Source: Thermoplasmata archaeon M9B1D
GTDB taxonomy: Archaea; Thermoplasmatota; E2; DHVEG-1
Assembly: GCA_002900535.1 (NCBI GenBank)
Contig: MUGC01000005.1
Span: forward strand, 1 to 55,446
DNA: 55,446 nucleotides
Direction: 5' to 3'
Part shown: positions 8,901 through 16,880 of the stretch, in pieces
Layout of the letters: each line of letters begins with the position of its first letter
Position numbering within the stretch: position 1 is the first letter of the stretch
Made by a program: the position numbers and the translations under genes
Notes under the pieces: model-generated
What the model was told of the DNA's origin: nothing
What the model saw: only the letters and a program-made list of their open reading frames with translations
Databases searched by the model: none

Positions 8901-10401
8901 AATCTGGTGTTTGCCCTATTGCAATTATTAATGTATCACCGTTGATAATCTGAGCATGGTCACTAGAAAACTTAGGTGAAAAATTACCTTTTTTATCATA
9001 AGAACGTTCACAAACTCTTGTTTCAAGACCAGAAACCTTATTATTTTTAATTCTAATATTAGATGGATTTAAAGACTCATAAATAACAACTCCTTCTTCT
9101 TTAGCATGTCTGATTTCCTCTGCTTTAGCTGGCATTTCTTTTTCTAAACCACGGTAGACAATATAGGATTTTTCCGCCCCGAGACGAAGAGCTGTACGGG
9201 CACAATCAATTGCGACATTTCCCCCGCCAATAGTAATTACTTTCTTGCCAAAGTTCTTAGGTTTTTTACCTTGTTTTACATTTTTTAAAAATTGAATACC
9301 GTAAAAAACATTTTCCGCATTTGAGCCATTGATTTTGAGTCTTGTTGAGTTTTGTGATCCTATAGCTAAAAAGACTGCTTTGTATTGTTTCCTAATTTCA
9401 TTTAATGTAATATCTTTACCAATTTTCACGTTTTTCTGAAATTTAATACCATGATCTAATATTCTGTTAATATCATACATAGCAATTTTACTAGGAATGC
9501 GATAATCAGGCATGCAGCTAGTCATCATACCGCCAGGTTTACTTGAGGCTTCAAATATGGAAACAGGGTATCCCATTTCTGTAAGTTTATATGCACATGT
9601 AAGTCCTGAGGGCCCAGCGCCTATTATAGCAATTTTTTCTTTTTTCTTTGGTTTAATAATTTCTGGAGGTTCTTCTCCATTTTTTATAATATAGTCTGTA
9701 ACAAAACGTTTAAGATTTTTTATTGCAATAGGATCATCTATCTTTGAGCGTAAACATTCGTTCTCACAAGGATGATGACATACACGACCACATACCACTG
9801 GAAAAGGATTATTTTCACGAAGTAAATCCAATGCTTCCTTGAATTTTCTTTTACTTATTAACTCTACATATCCTTGAGCGTTAACCTTTGAAGGACAAGC
9901 TGTTCTACATGGAGATTTACCATCGAGTTTATCGATAGTGTAAACATTTGGAATAGCTTGAGGATACATCTTATAGATTGCGTGTCGTTCTGCTAATTGT
10001 TGATCAAATTGTGAATGTATTGATACTGGACAAACCTGTTCGCATTCTCCACAGCCGTTACATTTATTTATATCTACATAGCTTGGTTTTTTTCTAATTT
10101 TAACTTTAAAATTACCCGCAGAGCCAGATATATCTTGTAAATCAGAATAAGTAATCAGTTCGATATTTGGATGTCTCCCGACGTTAACAAGCTTAGGGGA
10201 CATAATACACATTGAGCATTCATTTGTTGGAAATGTTTTATCAAGTTGAGCCATGACTCCTCCGATAGCTGGTTTTTCTTCTAAAAGAAATGTTTTAAAA
10301 CCAGAGTTAGCAAGGTCAAGAGCAGCTTGCATCCCACCAATACCACCGCCAACTACTAAAACAGAGCCGATCTTTTCATGGGATGATGATTTTTTACTCA
10401 T
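5965..10401 (-). CDS. hdrA: HdrA fusion: HdrA with GltD/NfnB-like insert plus a second HdrA module
   Basis: 1478 residues, over twice a methanogen HdrA. Order: FAD Rossmann loop VVGGGIGGMQ (about 15-25), the HdrA cluster motif CSMCIMSPK (62-70), a ferredoxin motif CNGCGECEQVCP (114-124), then an inserted glutamate-synthase-small-subunit/NfnB-like unit (about 155-600) with its own Cys region CGRVCHHPCENEC, GAGPSGLTCA and TIGGGNVAID dinucleotide sites. The first HdrA resumes with CLSCSICSECMQC and WIQCVGSR. A second HdrA unit follows (GVFICRCGINIGGY, VIGGGLAGMT) and two ferredoxin motifs end it (about 1402-1460). The insert could add an NAD(P)H site, giving a flavin-based bifurcating subunit. 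It overlaps hdrB by 4 bases (ATGA) and precedes the lipoyl carrier. Cytosolic; there are no membrane segments. The fusion is plain from sequence; the electron route is inferred. Confidence 0.9.
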   Translation of the reverse strand: MSKKSSSHEKIGSVLVVGGGIGGMQAALDLANSGFKTFLLEEKPAIGGVMAQLDKTFPTNECSMCIMSPKLVNVGRHPNIELITYSDLQDISGSAGNFKVKIRKKPSYVDINKCNGCGECEQVCPVSIHSQFDQQLAERHAIYKMYPQAIPNVYTIDKLDGKSPCRTACPSKVNAQGYVELISKRKFKEALDLLRENNPFPVVCGRVCHHPCENECLRSKIDDPIAIKNLKRFVTDYIIKNGEEPPEIIKPKKKEKIAIIGAGPSGLTCAYKLTEMGYPVSIFEASSKPGGMMTSCMPDYRIPSKIAMYDINRILDHGIKFQKNVKIGKDITLNEIRKQYKAVFLAIGSQNSTRLKINGSNAENVFYGIQFLKNVKQGKKPKNFGKKVITIGGGNVAIDCARTALRLGAEKSYIVYRGLEKEMPAKAEEIRHAKEEGVVIYESLNPSNIRIKNNKVSGLETRVCERSYDKKGNFSPKFSSDHAQIINGDTLIIAIGQTPDLTGFEKLELTERKTIKADEVTLETNIPGVFAGGDVVFGPASVVEAIGHGIEGAISIDRYIKNQDLRKGRGKKENTIKELRERRKDQPRVQMKKLLVEKRIKDFREIDLGYTEEEAVKEAKRCLSCSICSECMQCSKVCEAEAINHEMNEKILELNVGSIVLATGYDLFDARLRSEYGYERFPNVLNALEFEYMLSASGPYQGRVVRPSDEKEPKKIAWIQCVGSRDNVFGNNYCSSVCCIYAIKQAVMSKEHTPKIEPTIFFIDMRTFSKGFERYYNRAKKDYNVRFIRCRISCINEESKTRDLLIKYETEDGWLKEEKFDMVILSVGITANKKMKEIANKIGVSLNDFGFCNTTEFNPIDTTRNGIFVCGSFSGPKDIPETVTEGSAAAAKAGSIIASKRNTLIEKSAYPKEIDVKNKTPRIGVFICRCGINIGGYVDVSSLVKYAETLSNVVYAQEDLYSCSDDTQIKIIEKIKEKKLNRVVVASCTPRTHESLFQITIQEAGLNPHLFEMANIRDQCSWVHMNNPMAATQKSKDLIRMAVSKALSLEPISTIQLDVIQKALVIGGGLAGMTSALAIADQGFEVFLVEKEKELGGNLKKIFYTLENKDVQAFMKSIIEKVEKHPKIKIYKKAKIDRVEGYVGSYSTTLKNINAKLNVKHGVIIVATGAEEYKPNEYFYGEDKRIMTQLELEKKLVRDHNFNKKTIVMIQCVGSRENQRPYCSRICCNDAIKNALKIKELHPNAEIFILYRDIRTYSFKETYYEKARERGIIFIRYNKEQKPKVRKGKKDLEITVREPIINEIMNIHADYLVLSPAIIPLKDNVKLAKKLKVPLNEDNFFLEAHVKLRPVDFATDGIFLAGLAHSPKSISETLTQSYGAVSRALTIISNNKYYIDIPIASINEDLCSGCGICLTTCPYKAIELTTKLKNGKKIRVFHIIEGACKGCGNCVVACPCDAIDQKGFKREQISSMIHAAVK

Positions 10402-11279
10402 TTTACTAACTCCAATTTTTCAAGTAAAGCATCGGGTTTGATTTTGTTCATATGAAAACCAAGTTTTTCTTGATTTATACCTAGAGCCAGTCCCAAAACC
10501 TGAGGATAATAAAGCACAGGAAGATTATAATTTACACCATACTTTGCCTCTATCTTTTTCTGATTATCTTCGTACATAATTGAACAAAATGGACAAATTG
10601 TCACAAGGGCATCAACTTTATTTGCTGTAACATTGTCAAGTTTAGGTTTTGCCATTGATAGTGCCATGTCTCCCTCGATTCCTAGTAAAGCACCACCGCA
10701 GCAATCAAGCTTATTTTTATAATCTATTACCTCTGCACCTGTTACTGATACGAGCTCCTCAATTGTAGATGGATTTTCCGCATCTTCAAAATAATCATAC
10801 AAACTACTTGGTCTTAGATAATGACACCCATAATGAATTGATAATCTTAATTTACCAAGATCATTCTTTATTTTGTTTTTTATAAAGTTTAAGCCTATAT
10901 CTTCATATAGTACTCGTGCGAAATGTTTGATTTCTACACCTGGTTTATATGTTCTTCCTATTTTTGCAAGTTCTTTGTTTATTTTTTCACGTAGCTTTCT
11001 ATTGCTCGTAAGCTCTTTGTTTGCTCCGGTTAGAACAGAGGTGCATGCACTACATAAAGTACATATTTTTTCATCTCTGTCAGCAGCAACAGCTAAATTT
11101 CGAGCTGCTATTAATAATGATATTTCAGAATTAATAGATCTGATAGGAAAACCACAACAAGAGAAATCCTCGAGGTTATCAAAATGTATTCCCAATGTTT
11201 TTGCAACTGTTCTTGTTGCCATCTCATAGTTTTGCCCACGAATCGGAATTGTACATCCTAGAAATAATGCATATTTCAC
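10398..11279 (-). CDS. hdrB: Heterodisulfide reductase subunit B homologue
   Basis: 293 residues with two CCG domains. The cysteines are Cys9, 41, 42 and 76/79 for the first and Cys152, 193, 194, 229, 232 for the second, so both could hold noncubane [4Fe-4S] clusters as in methanogen HdrB. In that family the two clusters split a disulfide. It starts with GTG at 11279, overlapping the last base of hdrC, and its stop overlaps the hdrA start. With a lipoyl carrier and lipoate ligase in the same run, protein-bound lipoamide is a likely substrate in place of CoM-S-S-CoB; that is inference. Confidence 0.9.
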   Translation of the reverse strand: MKYALFLGCTIPIRGQNYEMATRTVAKTLGIHFDNLEDFSCCGFPIRSINSEISLLIAARNLAVAADRDEKICTLCSACTSVLTGANKELTSNRKLREKINKELAKIGRTYKPGVEIKHFARVLYEDIGLNFIKNKIKNDLGKLRLSIHYGCHYLRPSSLYDYFEDAENPSTIEELVSVTGAEVIDYKNKLDCCGGALLGIEGDMALSMAKPKLDNVTANKVDALVTICPFCSIMYEDNQKKIEAKYGVNYNLPVLYYPQVLGLALGINQEKLGFHMNKIKPDALLEKLELVK

Positions 11280-11764
11280 TAAATCTTCTCCTTTATACGC
11301 ATGTTTTTTAATAGTTTTTTTACTTCTTCAAAAATTTTTTTAATTGGAGGTAATCCTAATTTTTCTCGTTTTTTATTATCAAAATCTTCTATAATGTTCA
11401 ATCGGCCAAATGTACTAATTATTCTTGCTTGTCCCCTAAAAAAAGGGTGAATATATCCTTCTTTTACTGCAATGTTTTTTAATGCCATCATAATTTTTGT
11501 TAATTCTACATTCTGCGGGCAACGATCATCACAGGTACAACATGTTGAACAAAGCCATATAAAATCACTTTTTAAAACTCGATCTCTCATACCTAAGAGT
11601 ATCATTCGAATGATTTTACGAGGGTTGTATGTTTCATCAATTTCACGAACAGGACAGCTTGCTGTACAAGTACCACAGGCAAAGCACTTTGTAATATTTA
11701 TTCCACCTGTTTCTGCGGCTACTTCATATTTAAAATTATGATCTAACTCTTTTGAATCAATCAT
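11279..11764 (-). CDS. hdrC: Heterodisulfide reductase subunit C homologue
   Basis: 161 residues with two [4Fe-4S] motifs, CFACGTCTASCP and CSTCCTCDDRCP, which pass electrons between HdrA and HdrB. The C-terminal 50 residues are basic and lack cysteine. Start ATG 11764 overlaps the stop of the lipoate ligase gene (ATGA). The length is slightly below typical HdrC. It forms the middle of the coupled set ligase-HdrC-HdrB-HdrA. Confidence 0.9.
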   Translation of the reverse strand: MIDSKELDHNFKYEVAAETGGINITKCFACGTCTASCPVREIDETYNPRKIIRMILLGMRDRVLKSDFIWLCSTCCTCDDRCPQNVELTKIMMALKNIAVKEGYIHPFFRGQARIISTFGRLNIIEDFDNKKREKLGLPPIKKIFEEVKKLLKNMRIKEKI

Positions 11765-12825
11765 ACCTTTTCGGCCTCTATTATAGCGTTGGTAAGATCC
11801 TCAGGTTCAACACCTGGACTTTCAATTTTATGTTTATCGTAATAGTTTTCAATTTTGGAAATTAAGATTTTTTCTTTTCGTTTTGTTTTTATTAAACTGT
11901 TTTCTAATCTATCAAGTTCTGATTTTGGAACTAACTGAAAGTCACCTGAAATATCGATATTTTTAATGAAATTATTTTTTACTTCCTGAGCGGTTCGTAT
12001 CAATCCGCCTCTTGCTTTAGAAGTACCATATAAGATTTCTACGCCTTCACGTATTTTAACTCCTTGAGGGATTCTCGGTGTTTTTTTATATAGGAATTTA
12101 TCAGAGGTAAGCCATTGTTCGAGTTCTATCATTTTATTAATTGTTTCAATAGTCAGATTTACTGGTTTTAATTTACCAGTAATCTTCTCATAATTATTGA
12201 TAAGAGAACAAATAATTTCCTTTCTATCTGGTACATTACCAAGTTCACGTTTCATATTTGTTAGATTTTCCTCCATGGATTTATATATTTTACCTCTAAA
12301 TTTCTCATCAGGTACTCTGAGTATTTTACTCATGGTTTGATAATCAAAATCAATTAGAATACCACCAACAAATACCATGCTTTGACCAATATCGCCACCA
12401 CCTTCACCAGCTATCTTTTGTTCTTTTTTTGTTACAATATCATTTTCTGGTCGAAAATGTGCGTCGATCCCAAAATCCTGATAGGTATCACAGACAGGCT
12501 GTGAAAGGTAAGAAAATATATCTTTTATCCTATTTGGAAAACAGGGATTACCATTACGCCATATTAGTTGATAAAAAATCTGATTTTTATCTAAATAAGT
12601 TGCGCCACCACCAACCTCACGTCGCATAACATAGATGCCTCTTTTTTTACAATATTCTAGATCTACTTCTTTTTCTGCATCTTGAAAATATCCTATTGAT
12701 GCCAAAGGCACTTCAGGGGATACTATCACTAGTCCTTCAAAACCCATCCTTGCTAAAGCATGAAATATAATCATGGATTGTTGACCTGGCAAATAATCTA
12801 GATTAAGAAGCTTCATCACTTTCAT
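11761..12825 (-). CDS. Lipoate-protein ligase, fused LplA-LplB type
   Basis: About 354 residues. The catalytic domain shows MRREVGGGATYLDKN (lipoyl-AMP loop) and ENDIVTKKEQKIAGEGG (the NDI...KIAG motif). The last ~110 residues, from VKIREGVEILYG on through KARGGLIRTAQEV and ISGDFQLVPKSELDRLE, match the small accessory domain that many archaea encode separately as LplB. It would attach lipoate to a carrier lysine with ATP. I start it at ATG 12825, just after ggagg; the longer frame opens with TTG at 12837 and a second ATG is at 12816. It is the first gene of the Hdr run and overlaps hdrC, so its natural client is probably the GcvH-like protein at 5483-5917. Fused ligases of this kind accompany sHdr-LbpA clusters. 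Confidence 0.85.
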   Translation of the reverse strand: MKVMKLLNLDYLPGQQSMIIFHALARMGFEGLVIVSPEVPLASIGYFQDAEKEVDLEYCKKRGIYVMRREVGGGATYLDKNQIFYQLIWRNGNPCFPNRIKDIFSYLSQPVCDTYQDFGIDAHFRPENDIVTKKEQKIAGEGGGDIGQSMVFVGGILIDFDYQTMSKILRVPDEKFRGKIYKSMEENLTNMKRELGNVPDRKEIICSLINNYEKITGKLKPVNLTIETINKMIELEQWLTSDKFLYKKTPRIPQGVKIREGVEILYGTSKARGGLIRTAQEVKNNFIKNIDISGDFQLVPKSELDRLENSLIKTKRKEKILISKIENYYDKHKIESPGVEPEDLTNAIIEAEKV

Positions 12826-12855
12826 TAGCCTCCGCAAAGCTATATATGGCTACTG

Positions 12856-12863
12856 TTTATAAG
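12856..12863 (-). promoter_or_regulatory. TATA-like box of the ligase-hdrCBA-carrier operon
   Basis: Minus-strand cttataaa lies about 35 bases before ATG 12825, placing the transcript start near 12833 with a very short leader. No other promoter-like element is apparent inside the run to 5483. Confidence 0.45.
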
Positions 12864-13012
12864 TATAATATTATCATTAAATGTATTAATATTAATCATT
12901 ATAATTCTAAGATATAGTTTTTATAATAAATTGTTTTCGCTCTAATAACTATACAAATTCAATACATATTTATGAAAATAATATTTTTATTGTAAAAAAT
13001 GATAGATATGAA

Positions 13013-13549
13013 CTATATGTCGCCTCGTTCCAATTTACGTTCTTTAACTATATCTAAAGGTTTTGCTCTTACTGTCTCCTGATATCTCAATACTTCGTCT
13101 ACAGCAACTATAGCACATGCAGATACTTCATTTTTTCCAAGTCCCCCAACAATATCATCAGTAAGAGCCAATATTTCTTCTTTTGAAAGACCTGAATTCA
13201 ACGCATTAATTATACATTTTCTCAATTCTTTTCTTGCTAAACTACAGATACCAAAAGATTTTTTAAGTTTATTCTTAATTTTCTCATTTTCTTGTGGAGA
13301 TAACTTACCTGGCTTCACCTTTCCATATTTATCTTCATGTCTTAAAGCCTGACCAATAGCAGTAATTGAACATAGAGACACGTCTTGTTGATCATAATCT
13401 CTTCCTAACTCATTACTAAATAGCAGAATATCTTCTTTAGTCATACCTGCATTCATGGAATCTATCACACTTTTTCTAAGCTGCCTTCTTCCTAAAGCAC
13501 ATTTTTTAAAACTTTCTGTAATATCTTTTCTTATTTTTTCTAGATTCAT
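13013..13549 (-). CDS. Duplicated small helical domain protein, AhpD/CMD-like (paralogue 1)
   Basis: 178 residues made of two copies of a ~75-residue unit: a KC..GR..LRK segment, then NAGMTKEDIL or NSGLSKEEIL, then a Cys/Ala helix (SLCSITAIGQAL; SACAIVAVDEVL). The pattern of a short helix, G-T/S-KEEIL and a closing helix recalls carboxymuconolactone decarboxylase/AhpD proteins, but the redox CxxC is absent; each unit has a Cys near its start and another near its end. I start at ATG 13549, 8 bases after gggtgat; a GTG at 13561 overlaps that site. A close paralogue lies 150 bases upstream, with its own promoter. Function unknown; a thiol-redox or scaffold role beside the Hdr operon is only a guess. 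Confidence 0.65.
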   Translation of the reverse strand: MNLEKIRKDITESFKKCALGRRQLRKSVIDSMNAGMTKEDILLFSNELGRDYDQQDVSLCSITAIGQALRHEDKYGKVKPGKLSPQENEKIKNKLKKSFGICSLARKELRKCIINALNSGLSKEEILALTDDIVGGLGKNEVSACAIVAVDEVLRYQETVRAKPLDIVKERKLERGDI

Positions 13550-13592
13550 ATAAACAATCACCCTTACTCAAATACCTTTAGCCAAAGTATCT

Positions 13593-13603
13593 AAATTTAT
13601 ATC
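13593..13603 (-). promoter_or_regulatory. TATA-like box for paralogue 1
   Basis: Minus-strand gatataaattt is centred about 49 bases before ATG 13549, leaving a leader of about 20 bases that holds the gggtgat ribosome site. Confidence 0.35.
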
Positions 13604-13699
13604 TTTATCAAATCTAATTAGGAAATAATATTATCTTAGGATGAAAACAAGATAATCTTTATTTATGTTTCGATATTAAAAGTACAATTTTTTATTGTT

Positions 13700-14245
13700 T
13701 CATTCTGGGAATTCCATATAAGGCGCATACATTTTTACCATCTTTTTTAATTTATCGAAATCTTCATATTTTAAAACTTCGTCGACTGCGATAATGGCAC
13801 AAACCGAGACCTGGTCTTTTCCGAATCCCCCAACTAGATCATCGCATATAGCAAGTAGTTCTTCTTTTGTCAAACCTGAATTTAATGCATTGGCAACGCA
13901 TTTTCTTAGCTGTCTTCTAGCAAGACCACACTTTTTAAAACATTGTCTAAGCTTATTATAAATTTCAACCTTTTTTTGAGATGCAGGAGGTTCCGGTTTT
14001 ATTTTTTTATTTTCTCCTTCATATTTTAAAGCTTGGCCTATAGCTGTTATTGCACATAATGATGCTTCATCCTTGAAACCTTCTTCTTTCAATTTATTAG
14101 AAATAGCTAATATTTCTTCTTTGGTTATTCCCTTATCCATTGCAGAATCTACATATTTTCTTAGTTGGTTTCTTCCAGCAGCACATTTCCTAAAACAAAC
14201 CTCAAGTTTATCTTTTATTTCTCCTTTATTCAATTGGCCTTTCAT
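13700..14245 (-). CDS. Duplicated small helical domain protein, AhpD/CMD-like (paralogue 2)
   Basis: 181 residues, the same two-unit layout as the gene at 13013-13549. Unit 1 has FRKCAAGRNQLRKY and SLCAITAIGQALKYE; unit 2 has FKKCGLARRQLRKC and VSVCAIIAVDEVLKYE. The tail ends MYAPYMEFPE, and the same YAPYMEFP string closes a broken small gene at 20808-21042, so it may be a shared recognition tail. Start ATG 14245 has no ribosome site but a TATA-like box 29 bases upstream, so it is probably leaderless. It is soluble with no signal peptide. No known function can be assigned. Confidence 0.65.
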   Translation of the reverse strand: MKGQLNKGEIKDKLEVCFRKCAAGRNQLRKYVDSAMDKGITKEEILAISNKLKEEGFKDEASLCAITAIGQALKYEGENKKIKPEPPASQKKVEIYNKLRQCFKKCGLARRQLRKCVANALNSGLTKEELLAICDDLVGGFGKDQVSVCAIIAVDEVLKYEDFDKLKKMVKMYAPYMEFPE

Positions 14246-14268
14246 CAATTCTAGAATCTACAGTTCAC

Positions 14269-14280
14269 AGATATATTTTT
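14269..14280 (-). promoter_or_regulatory. TATA-like box for paralogue 2
   Basis: Minus-strand aaaaatatatct is centred about 29 bases upstream of ATG 14245, consistent with a leaderless transcript. Confidence 0.35.
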
Positions 14281-14372
14281 CTGATAATAACAACCAGTAT
14301 TTGAATAAAATCTTCTATATAGACCATATATCGACTTTAACAAAGAAGAGATTGTAAAATTTAAGGATTTTA

Positions 14373-16142
14373 TTAGATCTTTATCATAGGATAATATCTT
14401 GGAGTCCACATTTTAGATTTTATATCTTCAAGTGAATGCTTAGATGTTCCTCGTTCTTTTGCAATTTCTGTAATTGTTGTAAAAGCAATGTTTGCACTAA
14501 TATTTCGAATTTCGTTTATCGAAGGATAAACAGCGCCTTTACTGATTCTTTTATTTGGTGTCATTTCTGCTAATTTATAAGCTACTTCTGTAAAAACCGC
14601 ATCCGGAATATATTTTCCTTTACTAATAATTGCTCCTAATCCTACACCAGGAAAAATAAAAAAATTATTACATTGACCGATGATAATATTATTACCAGCA
14701 TGCTTAAATGACTCAAAAGGTGACCCTGTTGCAACAATGGCCTTTCCTTTTGTTACTTTATATATATCTTGAGGAGTTGCCTCAGAGTTTGACGTTGGAT
14801 TTGATAGTGGAAAAACAATTGGTCTCGAAGAATTATTATTCATTTCTGTAAGAATTTCTTTGGTGAAATGTCCTGGACGTCCAGATGTTCCAATGAGAAC
14901 AGTTGGTTTGAAATTTTTCACAACCTCTAAAAGTGTTATATTAGAAATATTTTCAACATTCCAATTTTTATAAACATTTTTCTTTTTCATGAATGGCTTT
15001 TTATAATCTTCCAATTCATTTTGATCCGTAACCAAACCTTTGCTATCTATTACAGCTATTTTATCATTAGCCTTTTCTTTTGAAATATGATATTTTAATA
15101 CAAGACATGCTGCTATTCGACGTGCGATACCTATTCCTCCAGCACCAGCACCATATATCACAAATTTTTGATCAACTATCTCCTCTTTTGATAATTTCAG
15201 AGCATTAATTATACCTGCAAGAGCCACAGAACCTGTACCTTGAATATCATCATTAAAACTAAGAATTTTATATCTATATTTATCTAAAATGGTAAATGCA
15301 TTCTGACGGCTGAAATCTTCCCATTGAATCAAAATATCAGGAAATTTTTTCCGTATTCCATCAACAAATTTATCAATAAATTCTTCATATTCTATACCTC
15401 TAAGGCGCCCTTTTTTATATCCCAAGTAATAAGAATCTAGTAAATCAGCAGAATTATCAGTTCCAACATCCAAAGTTAGTGGCATCGTCTCCCAAGGTCT
15501 GATACCTGCTCCTAGTACATATAACGCCAGTTTACCTATTGGGATATCAATTCCACCAACGCCTTGATCACCTAATCCAAGTATACCTTGATTATCTGTT
15601 ACTACAGCAATAGTCGGATGTTTAAATCGAAAATGATTAAATATTTTTTCAACAGATTCAATATTTTTTGGAGAAATAAAAATACCTCTGAAACGTGCTG
15701 AATCACGAGAATACCTGATTACTGCATCCCCAACAGTAGGAGTATAGATAATTGGAATTACCTCCTCTAAGTAACTATGACAAAATGCGTAAAAAAGAAT
15801 CTCATTTCTATCATGAAGATCACGTAAAAAATTAAAACGAGCTAAATCTCCTTCCTTTTTTATTGAGTTTTGTTCTAATTTACCAATTTTATCACAATTA
15901 ATACATATTTTCGAAGGGTTTCCTAGAGTATTATATCTCTGATAAACCTTTTCAACCTGTTGTTCAAGAGTAAGAACTCTTGGGGGAAGAAGACCATCTA
16001 AACCAAATCTTTCCCGTTCATCCTCATTAAATGCTGTACCTTTATTCAAAAGTGGAGCACGAATTATATCATTTCCCGTAGCACTGGTCAAAAACATGAT
16101 ATTTTTGTTTTCATCTTCTTTGATATCAAAATATATCGCCAT
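14373..16142 (-). CDS. maeA: NAD-type malic enzyme, large form
   Basis: 589 residues, the length of the large bacterial/eukaryotic malic enzyme rather than the ~440-residue form more usual in archaea. It oxidatively decarboxylates malate to pyruvate. Seen: FGLDGLLPPRVLTLEQQ at the N-terminus, RFRGIFIS, VTDNQGILGLGDQG (malate/metal site), FNDDIQGTGSVALAG, the dinucleotide loop YGAGAGGIGIARR, and FPLSNPTSNSEATP late in the protein. ATG 16142 follows a tggaggt site 12-13 bases away. It stands alone between the small paralogues and the ferritin-like gene. Cofactor choice (NAD or NADP) is not settled by what I see. Its unusual size class for an archaeon suggests transfer from bacteria. Confidence 0.92.
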   Translation of the reverse strand: MAIYFDIKEDENKNIMFLTSATGNDIIRAPLLNKGTAFNEDERERFGLDGLLPPRVLTLEQQVEKVYQRYNTLGNPSKICINCDKIGKLEQNSIKKEGDLARFNFLRDLHDRNEILFYAFCHSYLEEVIPIIYTPTVGDAVIRYSRDSARFRGIFISPKNIESVEKIFNHFRFKHPTIAVVTDNQGILGLGDQGVGGIDIPIGKLALYVLGAGIRPWETMPLTLDVGTDNSADLLDSYYLGYKKGRLRGIEYEEFIDKFVDGIRKKFPDILIQWEDFSRQNAFTILDKYRYKILSFNDDIQGTGSVALAGIINALKLSKEEIVDQKFVIYGAGAGGIGIARRIAACLVLKYHISKEKANDKIAVIDSKGLVTDQNELEDYKKPFMKKKNVYKNWNVENISNITLLEVVKNFKPTVLIGTSGRPGHFTKEILTEMNNNSSRPIVFPLSNPTSNSEATPQDIYKVTKGKAIVATGSPFESFKHAGNNIIIGQCNNFFIFPGVGLGAIISKGKYIPDAVFTEVAYKLAEMTPNKRISKGAVYPSINEIRNISANIAFTTITEIAKERGTSKHSLEDIKSKMWTPRYYPMIKI

Positions 16143-16186
16143 TTTTTCTAATATACCTCCAATGCAACAATTACCAATCGATAAAC

Positions 16187-16196
16187 CTTATAAGTA
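16187..16196 (-). promoter_or_regulatory. TATA-like box for the malic enzyme gene
   Basis: Minus-strand acttataagg lies about 50 bases before ATG 16142; the leader carries tggaggt. Confidence 0.4.
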
Positions 16197-16265
16197 ACTC
16201 TAACTGACAATTCCTCGTAATTTATTAATTTTTCAGTAATTTTTTAAAAAAATTTAAAAAAACAA

Positions 16266-16745
16266 TCATTCGGAATTATATGCTATCAATTCTTTACTTA
16301 GAAGTTTAATATGACTCATTTCTTCCCTTATTATAGCATCAATTTTATCTTTTCCAATATGATCTGAAACTACGTCTTTCATTCCTAAATAAAAAACTAT
16401 AGAATCTTTTTCTGCAGTGATTGCAGATTTCAATATTTCTTTAATTGAACTAAAATCTATTTCTTTTTCATAAAAAATTCTAGTATCAGCAAGAGCTTTT
16501 AGATAGCTAGATGTTTCATCTTCGGGATCAAAACTTGTCATCATTTTTTCATCTTCGGAAAGATTTTTTCTCATTGTTTTAAATATTTGTTCATGATTAT
16601 CTTCCATTTCAGCAAGATTAATTAATAGTCTTTTTTTATCAACATTTGGAATTTTTTGTGCTGCATTTCTATAAAATCTTGCTCCATTTCTTTCGATTTG
16701 TTCAGCGATTTCCAATATTTCATCTATATTAAATTCAAAGCTCAT
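16266..16745 (-). CDS. Ferritin-like/rubrerythrin-type diiron protein without rubredoxin
   Basis: 159 residues, nearly all helical. The diiron pattern is visible: IAEQIERNGARFYRNAA (first Glu), LAEMEDNHEQIF (E..H), AEKDSIVFYLG, and REEMSHIKLL (E..H). There is no rubredoxin CxxC, so it needs an outside electron donor if it is a peroxidase. Such proteins detoxify peroxide or store iron in anaerobes. ATG 16745 follows gagga at a normal distance. It is divergent from the hydrogenase operon that starts at 16881. Confidence 0.8.
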   Translation of the reverse strand: MSFEFNIDEILEIAEQIERNGARFYRNAAQKIPNVDKKRLLINLAEMEDNHEQIFKTMRKNLSEDEKMMTSFDPEDETSSYLKALADTRIFYEKEIDFSSIKEILKSAITAEKDSIVFYLGMKDVVSDHIGKDKIDAIIREEMSHIKLLSKELIAYNSE

Positions 16746-16774
16746 AACATCTAGTCCTCATTACAATTTAACTG

Positions 16775-16784
16775 TTATAAAATA
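16775..16784 (-). promoter_or_regulatory. TATA-like box for the ferritin-like gene
   Basis: Minus-strand tattttataa lies about 30-39 bases before ATG 16745, with a gaggac ribosome site between. Confidence 0.35.
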
Positions 16785-16880
16785 TTCTTTTTTAAGTTTT
16801 AGTTATTTTAAAAAATATTGTGCAATTATATTAAAATAGCAAAAATAGATTACGATTCACTCACCATATTTAATAGTTGA

